Part shown: positions 54,375-63,032 of the stretch, in pieces
How the letters are laid out: each line of letters begins with the position of its first letter
Position numbering within the stretch: position 1 is the stretch's first letter
NCBI RefSeq assembly: GCF_003386535.1
Contig: NZ_QTTN01000027.1
Location: forward strand, 1-64,000
Direction of reading: 5' to 3'
Source of the DNA: Paenibacillus taihuensis
Lineage (GTDB): Bacteria > Bacillota > Bacilli > Paenibacillales > Paenibacillaceae
DNA: 64,000 bases
Made by a program: the position numbers and the translations under genes
Notes under the pieces: generated by a model
The model's database searches: none
Told to the model about the DNA's origin: nothing
The model's input: the letters and a program-made list of their open reading frames with translations, nothing else

Positions 54375-55523
54375 TTATGAGGTTGCTCTTGGTCTTCGTC
54401 CGGCTGAAGTTCTGCTCGGCCTTCGTTTCATCCGTGCAAGCCACTCCGCATATGGTTGCCACAGCAACTTGTGCAGCCAACGTGAAATCTCAAGTAGGCT
54501 GTGGTCAACCTTCGTCTCAAGTTTGACAAGCACATGCAAGCAAAAGGCGATGAGCGCAATCCAGATTTGGTTGTGTACAGCTCGCTCACTCGTGCCATAG
54601 AACCGCTTTATCCGAAGATGCTGTTTCATCCATTTGAAGAATGTCTCAATGGCCCAGCGATTGCGGTACATTTCACCGATTTCGTCGCCTGTCAGATCGA
54701 ATCGGTTGGTCACCAAAAAGAGTAGGTTACCTTCCGAATCCTCAGTTTGAATCATGCGAAGCTCATGTTTAACGCGCTTCTGCGGTGATCCAATTCGCAC
54801 AATCTCATCAGCCAAAATCTTGCTGTCTGGCGGAATCGCATTCGACATTAGCGGTTCGATGACCGCGTTATTTTTCAGCCGCGTCACAAAGAAAATTCCA
54901 TCCTTGCAATACCGATCAAACGCATCGTAATTCACATAACCGCGGTCAAATATGTACGTTGCACCAGGTTCATCCATGAGCCATCCATTTGTGCCCGATC
55001 GTTCTTCTTTGCTTCTGTAATTGTCGCTCTCTCGGGTAGGACCTCGTTTTCACCGACGAAAGCGAGTCGCAAAAGCAGCTTAATTCCGGCCTTTGACTTG
55101 CGAAACGCCGCCCACTTGTAGGTGTTCAAGCAAAGGGAGACGGTACTCGAATCGATGATCTTCATGTTTTTACGATGGTTGGCAGGCGCATGTCGCATCA
55201 GCATTTGCTTCACCAAGCGCTCGAAAACTTGTTTAAGGAGTTCCGAGTCCACTTGATTATGCTTACGACTCAGCTGCGACGCAGAAATAGAGGATAATCC
55301 AAGTTCCTTCTGAAAAGCACGGCTCAGCATATGATTGGCGATGTCACGAAGGCCATCACAATTGTGTAATTGCGCATGTAAGAACAGCTTGAAGTACGCT
55401 GTCGTTGTCAGTTTCTTGACGCATTTGTCTTGGCCCGATTGTGCAATTTGATCTGTGACACGTTTTTGTACATATTGGCGAAAGCCATTTACCAAACGAT
55501 GAAAATAGCGTATTCTTGTCCAT
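54375..55523 (-). pseudogene. IS4-family transposase, two frameshifts
   Basis: Three frames join into one DDE transposase: MDKNTLFSSFGKW from 55523, then FRQYVQKRVTDQIAQ through IIDSSTVSL to AQMDG, then DEPGATYIFDRGYVNYDAF to MYRNRWAIETFFKWMKQH. Catalytic Asp (DSSTV), Asp (DRGY) and Glu (IETFF) are all present, but frame breaks near 55485 and 54975 inactivate it. Terminal repeats were not found. Confidence 0.82.
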
Positions 55524-56106
55524 GCGATGATCCTTTTTAGTGGATTTGGACAGGTCTACCTTCCATTCCGTTCTAAAGGATTTTTTTATGCTCATTCGGC
55601 ATAAATATTGAAAATTGTGAAAATTACATATACATTAATGCAACGCCAGTGAGCTGGTATAAATAATTGAATTTATTGGCAACGGGGTACACACACGTTA
55701 CAAGTTGTGATCTTCTTCAGCAATAGCGGAAGTCACTTTGTTCTCGATTTAATTTATTCATCTTCGTTGAGGCTGTACCATGCACACCAATAGTGCCGCG
55801 ACCAAAGGCGGCGGCATGACAAAGCTGAGAAGAAATGAACGTCTCGTCTCGCCTCGCCTCTCCCCTCCCCCCATTTCTCTTCAAACGCAGAAGGACCCTA
55901 TTCTCGATATTTGCAAGCAAAACAAGCAGTGTACGGATTCCAGTCAATCATATTTTTTAATAAATCTACTTTTATTCGGCAAGCTAAACAAGCCAGATTA
56001 TGCATAGTGATTGTTTATGTTTTCTGCTCGTAATTGTAGCTTTCCCTAGACGAAAACAGGACGAAGCATGGTATTATCAGCTTCGTCCCATTTTAAGATT
56101 ACTTAA
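55524..56106. other. Intergenic region
   Basis: Between the IS4-type pseudogene and the lipoprotein gene. Holds the terminator at 56059-56088 and a pyrimidine-rich block at 55848-55880. No gene supported. Confidence 0.4.
56059..56088 (-). terminator. Terminator of sigma/anti-sigma/lipoprotein operon
   Basis: GGACGAAGC and GCTTCGTCC form a perfect 9-bp stem, followed on the minus strand by TGTTTTCGT, 19 bp after the lipoprotein stop. Confidence 0.65.
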
Positions 56107-56682
56107 TTAATGGATTGCTTTCGCAGTTTTTGCAATCTTCTCGGAGTCATCTAAAGTTATCTGTTTGGCATCGAACCGGAGATCGTATATTACCTGCGAT
56201 TCCTTCAAGAAATAATAATAATGGATTTCTTCTCTCTCTCCTTCATTTCCACTAGCCTCGATCTTCAAATGCGCACGTACCGTTGGAACAGGGAAGCCAT
56301 TCAATGATTCCTTCTTATTGACAATTGCCCCGTTGGGAAGTAACGAGTCAATGGATTTCGAATCGTTATACCCCAGTCCATCTAACCCTCCGACAGGCAC
56401 CTCATCTTTCTGGAAGCTAAAAGACTCTTCGCCACTTTGCAGCGTCCATTCCGACGGAATTTGTATGACCAGATGAAGCGCACTTACTTCGGCTGTCTTC
56501 TCTTCATCAGCCGCCTTGGAGGCATCTTTTAAATTTAGAGCCAATCCTGAATTAACGGACCTGTCTGCTTTCATCTCCTGATTTCTTTGATTCTCCTGTA
56601 TCTCTTGAGCTGATGAACAACTTGTTGCAAATATAACGACAGCCAGACCTAGACTTAAGCCGAACAAGTATTTTAGTTTCAA
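56107..56682 (-). CDS. Hypothetical lipoprotein in ECF sigma operon
   Basis: 191 residues from a TTG at 56682, 9 nt after AGGAG. Lipobox ATSC with lipid Cys at residue 22, then a charged linker and a beta-rich part (LHLVIQIPSEWTLQSGEESF). No known domain recognised. It follows the propeller anti-sigma gene by 12 bp, so it may be part of surface-signal detection. Confidence 0.7.
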   Translation of the reverse strand: MKLKYLFGLSLGLAVVIFATSCSSAQEIQENQRNQEMKADRSVNSGLALNLKDASKAADEEKTAEVSALHLVIQIPSEWTLQSGEESFSFQKDEVPVGGLDGLGYNDSKSIDSLLPNGAIVNKKESLNGFPVPTVRAHLKIEASGNEGEREEIHYYYFLKESQVIYDLRFDAKQITLDDSEKIAKTAKAIH

Positions 56683-56694
56683 TGGATCCAACTC

Positions 56695-58011
56695 CTAATG
56701 ATAATCGATTGTTAACTCTTGCAATGAGAAATGAATACCGGATTCTTCATTGACATTCCGTGTAAATACCAAATTCTTACCATTCGGAGACCAAGCCGGG
56801 TGCCCATCCGAGGTCTCTCCGCTTACGGCAAATGCAGCATGAAGATCCTCTCGGCTGTCTGCTTCAGTGAGAAGCTCTTTCATTAACCTAACGGGATATG
56901 CACTGTGTGTCAGTTGGGTTTCAGTTCCGCTCTCGATATTAATCGCCCAAAGCTCTTGATATTGAAATTCAGCTGAATAAGCAGCACGCTCTTGCTTCTT
57001 GTTCAGTACTTGATGTTCCACTCGTGTCTTCACATAAGCAACGAATGGTCCTGCCGGTGACCATGCGGGCATTTGTCCATCCACCAGCTTTCTTTGCGTA
57101 TGATCGGACAGATTCATGATCCAGATTTGCGGCGAAACAGAGCCTTCATCCAAGGTGTAGCTAATCTTCTTCCCATCTGGGGACCAAGTAGGCTGGCTCC
57201 CCTTCGTACTGACTCCTAACTCCGTACCGTCTGTATTTACGATGTGTATAGTTCGTTCGTACATAACACCTGTCTCATCAGATAATCGCGCGCGAACAGC
57301 TGTAAATGCAATCCGCTTTCCATCCGGTGACCATACTGGAGCTTCAAATGCAGTGTCGGCGTTTGAAGGAAGAGCCACTAACCTTGACCCAGATCCATTA
57401 CGGTTAACAACCCAAATCCCTGGTACGGAGGTTCTACGTAATGCTTGATTGTAACCTGAAAATGCTATCATTTTGCCGTCCGGAGACCATGCCGCATCCC
57501 TCATATAAGGGAAAGACAGAGAAAGTTTCATCGACTGACCCGATGTACGATCCCATAAAAAAATTTCATCTTCTACCCCGTAGCTAATATTTTGATCACT
57601 GCCTGCATATCTGGGCGACATTGCTTGTTTAACACCAAGACTAAGGAGTTGTCCTTGACTACTAACGCTAAGTTCCGAAGCATTGACGTCAGACCGCCCC
57701 AAGATAGGTGTAAAGATTAACCCTATTACCAGGAGCAGCGCGGCGGCAGCCGTTATCCAACTGAAACGTTTGAGTAAGAATAGCCTCGCCTTCACCTTAT
57801 TCCCTTTGGTAGCATAGGTGATCTGCTCCCAGCCCTTATAGGCAAATTCATTTGAAGGCTCTTGATAAATGCGAGCTGCTCCTCTCAATTTCCTCACGGT
57901 TTCAATCATCGCCTCAAGCTCCGGATTCATCTCGAACTCTTCCCTTTTGTCCGATCCATTCTCTAAATGATCAATCAAACGTGATAGAACTTCTTCCCTA
58001 TTCAGTCCCAT
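56695..58011 (-). CDS. Anti-sigma-like membrane protein with TolB-type propeller
   Basis: 438 residues from the ATG at 58011, after AAGGAG. Cytoplasmic N-terminus of ~85 residues, one membrane helix (WITAAAALLLVIGLIF), then five or six PD40 repeats such as DAAWSPDGKMIAFSG and PTWSPDGKKISYT, giving an outer beta-propeller. It overlaps the ECF sigma gene by 14 bp, so it is probably its anti-sigma factor. The propeller as sensor part is unusual. Confidence 0.8.
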   Translation of the reverse strand: MGLNREEVLSRLIDHLENGSDKREEFEMNPELEAMIETVRKLRGAARIYQEPSNEFAYKGWEQITYATKGNKVKARLFLLKRFSWITAAAALLLVIGLIFTPILGRSDVNASELSVSSQGQLLSLGVKQAMSPRYAGSDQNISYGVEDEIFLWDRTSGQSMKLSLSFPYMRDAAWSPDGKMIAFSGYNQALRRTSVPGIWVVNRNGSGSRLVALPSNADTAFEAPVWSPDGKRIAFTAVRARLSDETGVMYERTIHIVNTDGTELGVSTKGSQPTWSPDGKKISYTLDEGSVSPQIWIMNLSDHTQRKLVDGQMPAWSPAGPFVAYVKTRVEHQVLNKKQERAAYSAEFQYQELWAINIESGTETQLTHSAYPVRLMKELLTEADSREDLHAAFAVSGETSDGHPAWSPNGKNLVFTRNVNEESGIHFSLQELTIDYH

Positions 58012-58513
58012 GGCCTGGTTCTCCTTCCTCATTGTTAATGCCGAGCTTCTTCTGAATCATGCGTATGGCTCTAAATTGCATGGTTTTTACAGATGATTCT
58101 GCCTTTCCGGTTATCTCCGCCGTTTCTTTGACTGAGTAGCCCTGGATAACGCGCAGAACAACAATCATACGCTGCTCATCGTTCAAAGCTTTTAAAGCTT
58201 GACGAATTAGCTCATCACGGATAACCATTTGCTCTGGGTCATACATTCCTTTGTCTGCGAGAATCTCTTCAAAAATAGGTAAGGATTGCCCTTGCTTCCT
58301 CATTTTACGCCAACGATCAATGATAAGCCGTAGAGCTGTTCGCTTAAGCACCGCGACAACGTTCGACGATTCGTAGTTTCGTTTGCTCCGCATAAGACGG
58401 ATGAAAGTCTCTTGTGTTAGATCCTCCGCTTCCTGCCTTCCACTACTCATTTTAAAATAAATAAAATTGTATAGCTCCTTCCAATGATCTTTCCATAGCT
58501 TTTCCCAATCCAT
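57998..58513 (-). CDS. ECF RNA polymerase sigma factor
   Basis: 171 residues. Region 2: AEDLTQETFIRLMRSKRNYE; region 4: SVKETAEITGKAESSVKTMQ. GGAGG is 7 nt before the ATG. First gene of a three-gene unit with its presumed anti-sigma factor and a lipoprotein. Confidence 0.9.
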   Translation of the reverse strand: MDWEKLWKDHWKELYNFIYFKMSSGRQEAEDLTQETFIRLMRSKRNYESSNVVAVLKRTALRLIIDRWRKMRKQGQSLPIFEEILADKGMYDPEQMVIRDELIRQALKALNDEQRMIVVLRVIQGYSVKETAEITGKAESSVKTMQFRAIRMIQKKLGINNEEGEPGHGTE

Positions 58514-58710
58514 TCATGTACCTCCGTAAATAAGAGCCGGCTCTACCGTTAATAACGAAAGATATGAGGATTCGTTACTTGCTAGGTAAAAAATCAACTT
58601 TTTACAAGTGAAGTCAATGAGCCATATAGTTCGTAACTTGCTTTGGAATGCTGCTTCCAATGATAACTATCAGCTGTACGTGTAGAGGATGCAAGAAATA
58701 TTTATTTTGT

Positions 58711-58753
58711 AAGCGTCAAATAGCCCACACCTTTAAGGAGTGGGCTATACGCT
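58711..58753 (-). terminator. Terminator of AIM24 gene
   Basis: TAGCCCAC and GTGGGCTA make a perfect 8-bp stem, extended by AAGCGT/ACGCTT, 10 bp after the stop. Confidence 0.65.
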
Positions 58754-58762
58754 TACGCTTTT

Positions 58763-59443
58763 CTAGTTACCTCTTGGTATGAATTGTTGTACCCAGCTTC
58801 CGAAACCTTTTCCATTGCGAGTCTGAATTAATACAGTGCCTTTCCCTTTAAATCGGCAAACGGCTAACTCACCAGAAGTAAAGGTAGAAAACCATCCTTT
58901 TGAAGCTTTCTCGACTTTATAATTCATATAACTAGGCCATGCGACAAGATGCTGACTATCAATAACAACTTCTTCATGATCAGAAAGACTGATGGCGTGG
59001 ATTGCTCCAAAGGAAGAAATGAATACCGTCCCTTTGCCACTTACCTCAAGGATAAAGAAACCTTCACCTGAAAAAAGAGACTTAGAAATATTTTGAATTT
59101 TTGTTGATACTTTAATTCCCATGGTTGCAGCCAGGAACCCATTCTTTTGGACCAAAAGTGTATACGAGCCATCAAGTTCAACTGCTTGAACATCACCAAC
59201 AGAATTTGGGGCAAGGAGTACTTCTCCCTGGCATTCACTAGCAAGCAACTCCTGGAAAAAGAATTTTTCCCCACTCAGTAGACGGCCAAAACCACGAAGT
59301 ATTCCCCCGTCCAAAGTACCTTTTAACTCAACTTTGGGACTCATTGAGATCATCGCATTCATTTCAGCTTTTATCGCTTCGTCTCTTTCCAACTTTACTT
59401 TTACAAGAGGGAACGTATTGCCATATAAGATCTCATACTTCAC
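58763..59443 (-). CDS. AIM24 family protein
   Basis: 226 residues from a GTG with AAGGAG upstream. Beta-solenoid/trimer fold of the AIM24 family: repeated short strands with Gly-rich turns (GGILRGFGRLLSGEKFFFQE, FSGEGFFILEVSGKGTVFIS). Cytoplasmic. Bacterial function unknown. Confidence 0.85.
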   Translation of the reverse strand: MKYEILYGNTFPLVKVKLERDEAIKAEMNAMISMSPKVELKGTLDGGILRGFGRLLSGEKFFFQELLASECQGEVLLAPNSVGDVQAVELDGSYTLLVQKNGFLAATMGIKVSTKIQNISKSLFSGEGFFILEVSGKGTVFISSFGAIHAISLSDHEEVVIDSQHLVAWPSYMNYKVEKASKGWFSTFTSGELAVCRFKGKGTVLIQTRNGKGFGSWVQQFIPRGN

Positions 59444-59747
59444 GTTAAGCTATTTCTCCTTCTCATTTAAACCCTTCATACCTAGCCTGACGAATTGTAT
59501 TACTATTAATCACAAGCAACAGATTAACCCTCTAGCATGCACAATTATATGCTATTATCTTCATTTGGTAAATAACTTGTGCCTGTTTACATAAAGATGT
59601 TCAAAAGTGTGTGGCGGAATGCCAACCAGAAAAATATTCAAAAAAAGCTTGCACCACCACCAATCTATAAAGGTAAGGGGGTTCATTACCGTTTCAAAGA
59701 AGGGGGCAACACTCATCCCGGGATATACAGGTTCGTCCCTTCTACGT
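59444..59747. other. Intergenic region
   Basis: Between the AIM24 gene and the lysR-type gene end. Open frames on both strands at 59561-59803 lack ribosome sites and family features. Nothing else seen. Confidence 0.4.
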
Positions 59748-60644
59748 CTACCCTTGATTTTTTGGAATTGCAGGAGAATTATCAATTTCTAAAACACATT
59801 TGATGTAATCAAGAAAAGCACTCAAAGTACTGCTAACAAAAGAGTCTCGACGGATTATGAACTCTGTTGTAAGATTATAGTTTAAGGAATCAAGAGCAAA
59901 GATATGCATTTTTCTGCTATTTTCATTTTTCTTTATGATTATTTTAGGTAAAAGTGAGATTCCTAGCCCAGCTTCCACTCCGCCAATGATTGCTTCAACA
60001 GTCCCCATCACAATAAAGTGTGGTCTTGTTTGGGTTTTATCACGCATCCACTGTTCCATGATTTCTTTGTATATACAATTCATATCCAGTACCAGAATCG
60101 GTCTTGTGGTAATTTCTTCTATATCGAAATTTCCTTCTGCCGCAACAATGACTAATTCATCGTTGAAGCACGGAATTGATTGAAGATCGGGATGAACACA
60201 AAGATGACTTATGAAGGCTCCATCAAGATCATAGTCTAGGACTTTTTTTATTAATGTTTGTGTATCCCCTGTCGTAACAGACAAGATGACACCCGGGTAT
60301 TGTTTGTAAAACGAAGTAAACAATTTAGGTAAGTGGATCGAGGCAATTGTCTGCGAAGAGCCAATCATAAGAGGACCGATGGGTTCAAGGGTAGCGGAAA
60401 GTGCTTGGGTTGCTTCTTCCAGCAGACCAACAATTCTATCTGCATATGAAAGAAGGATTTTGCCAGTGGAAGTAAGCTTCATGCCTCTGTTGTGCCTAAA
60501 GAAGAGTGTAGTCCCAAGTTCAGATTCTAACCGTTTGATTCGGGCAGTAACATTTGATTGTACAAAACCGAGCCGTGCAGCAGCTTGTGTGATTGAGCCC
60601 TCTCGAGCAACTATTCGAAATATACGTAAGTCAGAACTATCCAA
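59748..60644 (-). CDS. LysR family transcriptional regulator
   Basis: 298 residues from a TTG at 60644, 7 nt after a G6 run; an ATG at 60668 in frame lies within a palindrome that is probably the operator. N-terminal HTH (GSITQAAARLGFVQSNVTAR), C-terminal periplasmic-binding-like sensor (IGSSQTIASIHLPKLF). Divergent from the EamA gene, which it most likely controls. Confidence 0.9.
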   Translation of the reverse strand: MDSSDLRIFRIVAREGSITQAAARLGFVQSNVTARIKRLESELGTTLFFRHNRGMKLTSTGKILLSYADRIVGLLEEATQALSATLEPIGPLMIGSSQTIASIHLPKLFTSFYKQYPGVILSVTTGDTQTLIKKVLDYDLDGAFISHLCVHPDLQSIPCFNDELVIVAAEGNFDIEEITTRPILVLDMNCIYKEIMEQWMRDKTQTRPHFIVMGTVEAIIGGVEAGLGISLLPKIIIKKNENSRKMHIFALDSLNYNLTTEFIIRRDSFVSSTLSAFLDYIKCVLEIDNSPAIPKNQG

Positions 60645-60661
60645 CAATGATCCCCCCGTTG

Positions 60662-60680
60662 ATATCATTATTTATGATAT
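60662..60680. promoter_or_regulatory. LysR-type operator candidate
   Basis: ATATCAT-TATTT-ATGATAT, a perfect 7-bp inverted repeat in the shared upstream region of the lysR and eamA genes, of the T-N11-A type. Confidence 0.5.
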
Positions 60681-60765
60681 GAACTATAGTTAACAATCAT
60701 TATACATAAAAACAGAATCTCATTACAATATTAATAGAGACATCAGACAATCGGAGGAGACAACC

Positions 60766-61635
60766 ATGAAGAATAATTTTCAATATTTAGGATTAGTCCT
60801 TTTGGCAACAATGTTAATGGGCATTGCGTTCCCAATTGGAAAATTAGGCCTTTTGTACGCCCCCCCATTTTTTCTAATGGGTATCCGTTATATAATGGCT
60901 GGCGGTATACTTGCGTTGATTGTAAAAAGAAAACCATTGCCTAAAAGCCTAAAACAGTGGATACAAGTGTTTATTATAGGATTGCTCCAATCTGCTGGAG
61001 TCATGGGTTGTGTGTATTATAGCATGCAGTGGATTAGCTCTAGTGAGTCAGCAATTCTAACCTTTATGAGCCCACTCCTAGTTATCATTTTAAGCACCAT
61101 ACTTTTAGGGAATCATTACCGGTTTCAGGTATGGATAGGAGTATGCTTCGGTTTTGTTGGGGTCTTCCTTACTTTCGGTTTTAACATGAATATTTCGACA
61201 GGCACAATAATTGGTTTCATGGGGGCAGTTTGTTTTGCATTGTCAACTATACTTGTTAAGAGATGGGGTCAGGTATTTGAAATGCAAGTTCTGACAGCAT
61301 ATCAAATGCTTTCAGGTGGAATCGTACTAATTATCTTAAGTTTACTCCTAGAGCATTCATATTTTATTTTTTCACTAAATTCCGTTTTTATTCTTTTGTT
61401 TCTAGTTATCCTGTGTTCAATTGTCCAATTTTCTGTCTGGTTCTATTTACTTCAAAAAGGCGATCCAGGAAAAACCAGCTCTTTCCTATTCCTTGCTCCG
61501 TTCTTTGGCGTAATCTCCAGTTGGTTATTGCTTGGCGAACAACTGAAATGGTATGTGGGGCTTGGGGGAGTTTTTATTGGAACTGGGGTATTTTTAGTCA
61601 ATTGGAAAGTCACGCAAAAACAAAGTTCTAATTAA
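60766..61635 (+). CDS. EamA/DMT family transporter
   Basis: 289 residues with ten membrane helices in two EamA repeats (5 + 5), ending VGLGGVFIGTGVFLVNW. GGAGGAG precedes the ATG. Exports a metabolite, often an amino acid or similar compound; substrate unknown. Divergent from its probable LysR regulator. Confidence 0.92.
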   Translation: MKNNFQYLGLVLLATMLMGIAFPIGKLGLLYAPPFFLMGIRYIMAGGILALIVKRKPLPKSLKQWIQVFIIGLLQSAGVMGCVYYSMQWISSSESAILTFMSPLLVIILSTILLGNHYRFQVWIGVCFGFVGVFLTFGFNMNISTGTIIGFMGAVCFALSTILVKRWGQVFEMQVLTAYQMLSGGIVLIILSLLLEHSYFIFSLNSVFILLFLVILCSIVQFSVWFYLLQKGDPGKTSSFLFLAPFFGVISSWLLLGEQLKWYVGLGGVFIGTGVFLVNWKVTQKQSSN

Positions 61636-61756
61636 ATTCTGATTAACTTTGATTCTAGACTTTAATTAGCCACATCGAACTAATTGTGCGACAATAATGC
61701 ATTCTTAATCGAGGTGTTCAACGTGATGAACAAATAGGACTGAGATTTTATATTGC

Positions 61757-61990
61757 TCACCATACGACTTATCCAAGATGAAGCGAAGACGGTGGCCATA
61801 CATGAAGAATACCTTGTACCGATAGGCAGCTAAGTTTAATGCAGATGGTACTAATTCGTTCCCATGCAATAATGGTACAGCTAAAGTCTAGTGACAAAGC
61901 TATGCGTGATCTCCAGAGACGACTCCGTGATCTCGAGCAGGAGAATGAAATTTTGAAAAAGCCATACACGACTTCGTGAAATGGAATTAT
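61757..61990 (+). pseudogene. IS3-family orfA remnant
   Basis: Reads IRLIQDEAKTVAIHEEYLVP, a stop and frame change, then LKSSDKAMRDLQRRLRDLEQ and ENEILKK, the leucine-zipper end of IS3 OrfA. It then breaks. A different subgroup from the element at 41100. Confidence 0.6.
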
Positions 61991-62055
61991 TCCATTCAAG
62001 TAAACACTCAAAAACATTAGCGCGGAGGGTGTTGGTTAAATATGGATTATGCGTT

Positions 62056-62190
62056 TTAGGGCAATCCCTTCTTTAAGATGGCGTAAATGTGATACAACAG
62101 CTTGTTGGAGTAAGCAATCACCGTCACCTTGTAGGGCTTGCCCTCTTGTCTTTTCTTGTCGTAGTACGTGACCTCGTATTTCTTTCATAA
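62056..62190 (-). pseudogene. IS110-type transposase C-terminal remnant
   Basis: Reads YYDKKRQEGKPYKVTVIAYS and NKLLYHIYAILKK then stop, the C-terminal signature of IS110/IS116 transposases (EGKPYK...NKL...IYA.L). The rest of the gene is absent. Confidence 0.65.
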
Positions 62191-62319
62191 TACATAGGAA
62201 TGCAGTCCTCATAATAGGAATGATGCTTTTTTGTTGAATTGGGGGCTCAACCCCCTAAAAGTAATGCCTGCATAGTTTTCTCCGTCGTTCTCCCCGTAAT
62301 TGTGCATAAATCTGCGTTG

Positions 62320-62508
62320 TTAACTTGATAGCTGTCCCACTTTCTTTGGTCTCCGCACCAATTCTCCTCCACAATTCGGACATACATGATTCATACTCTC
62401 TGTACACGCCTCACAAAAAGTACATTCATGTGTGCAAATATATGCAATTGAGTGATAATGAAGTTCCTTTGAACACTTCTCACAGCGATTTCTCATCTCC
62501 AGGGCCAT
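62320..62508 (-). CDS. DUF1272 small zinc-ribbon protein
   Basis: 62 residues. Eight Cys in CEKC, YICTHECTFCEAC and CPNCG make two zinc sites; DUF1272 pattern. AAAGGAG precedes the ATG. Function unknown; cytoplasmic. Confidence 0.85.
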   Translation of the reverse strand: MALEMRNRCEKCSKELHYHSIAYICTHECTFCEACTESMNHVCPNCGGELVRRPKKVGQLSS

Positions 62509-63032
62509 TATGGCTTTCTCCTTTAATCCTCTTCAATTTGATCTTTCCGACAGTTAACACTCTTGAAACTTGAACAAGCTTACAAAAGGCACAATATCAT
62601 CAGAAGCTGAGTGCAGCGTAACTAACGGAAGGAAGCAGTTCGTCCCATCCAAGTCGAATACGAATTTCATTTTTGATTCCTCCCTCAGTTTTTCTCATTA
62701 TAACAAAACAGTTTCAGCTGCGTAACTATGAGAAAAACGAGGTCGTGCTAAACCAAGGAGATAAGTTGGAGGGCATTTACTTTCAAGTGGAGGGCCCGAC
62801 TGAATCCAGAGTTAATAAACGCCCCCTAAATTAGAATCATGTGCTTTCAATTGGCTGCTCAGCAGAGCGCAAGGATCAGGATCTGAGTCGGATCGTAGAA
62901 AGGGAAATATAATACAATACAGTCATCGCAAAGTAAAAAACCGCCGCAGCACGGCACCCAAGGGCAGTGATATGCTCGCCCAATCACGCCATGCTGCAGC
63001 TGCCTAAATGGATTTCGTTATTTCCGATTTCG
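62509..63032. other. Intergenic region before glpD end
   Basis: Contains the glpD terminator at 62935-62997. No gene remnant recognised in the remainder. Confidence 0.45.
62935..62997 (-). terminator. Terminator of glpD
   Basis: On the minus strand GCAGCATGGC pairs with GCCGTGCTGC (one wobble), with an inner GTGAT/ATCAC stem, followed by TTTTTT. Confidence 0.75.

Noticed and set aside
59579-59803. Overlapping open frames on both strands before the lysR-type gene
   Set aside because: No family features, no ribosome site on either strand.
62226-62265. GGGGG/CCCCC hairpin as a terminator
   Set aside because: Only five pairs, no T-run, and no intact gene ends there.
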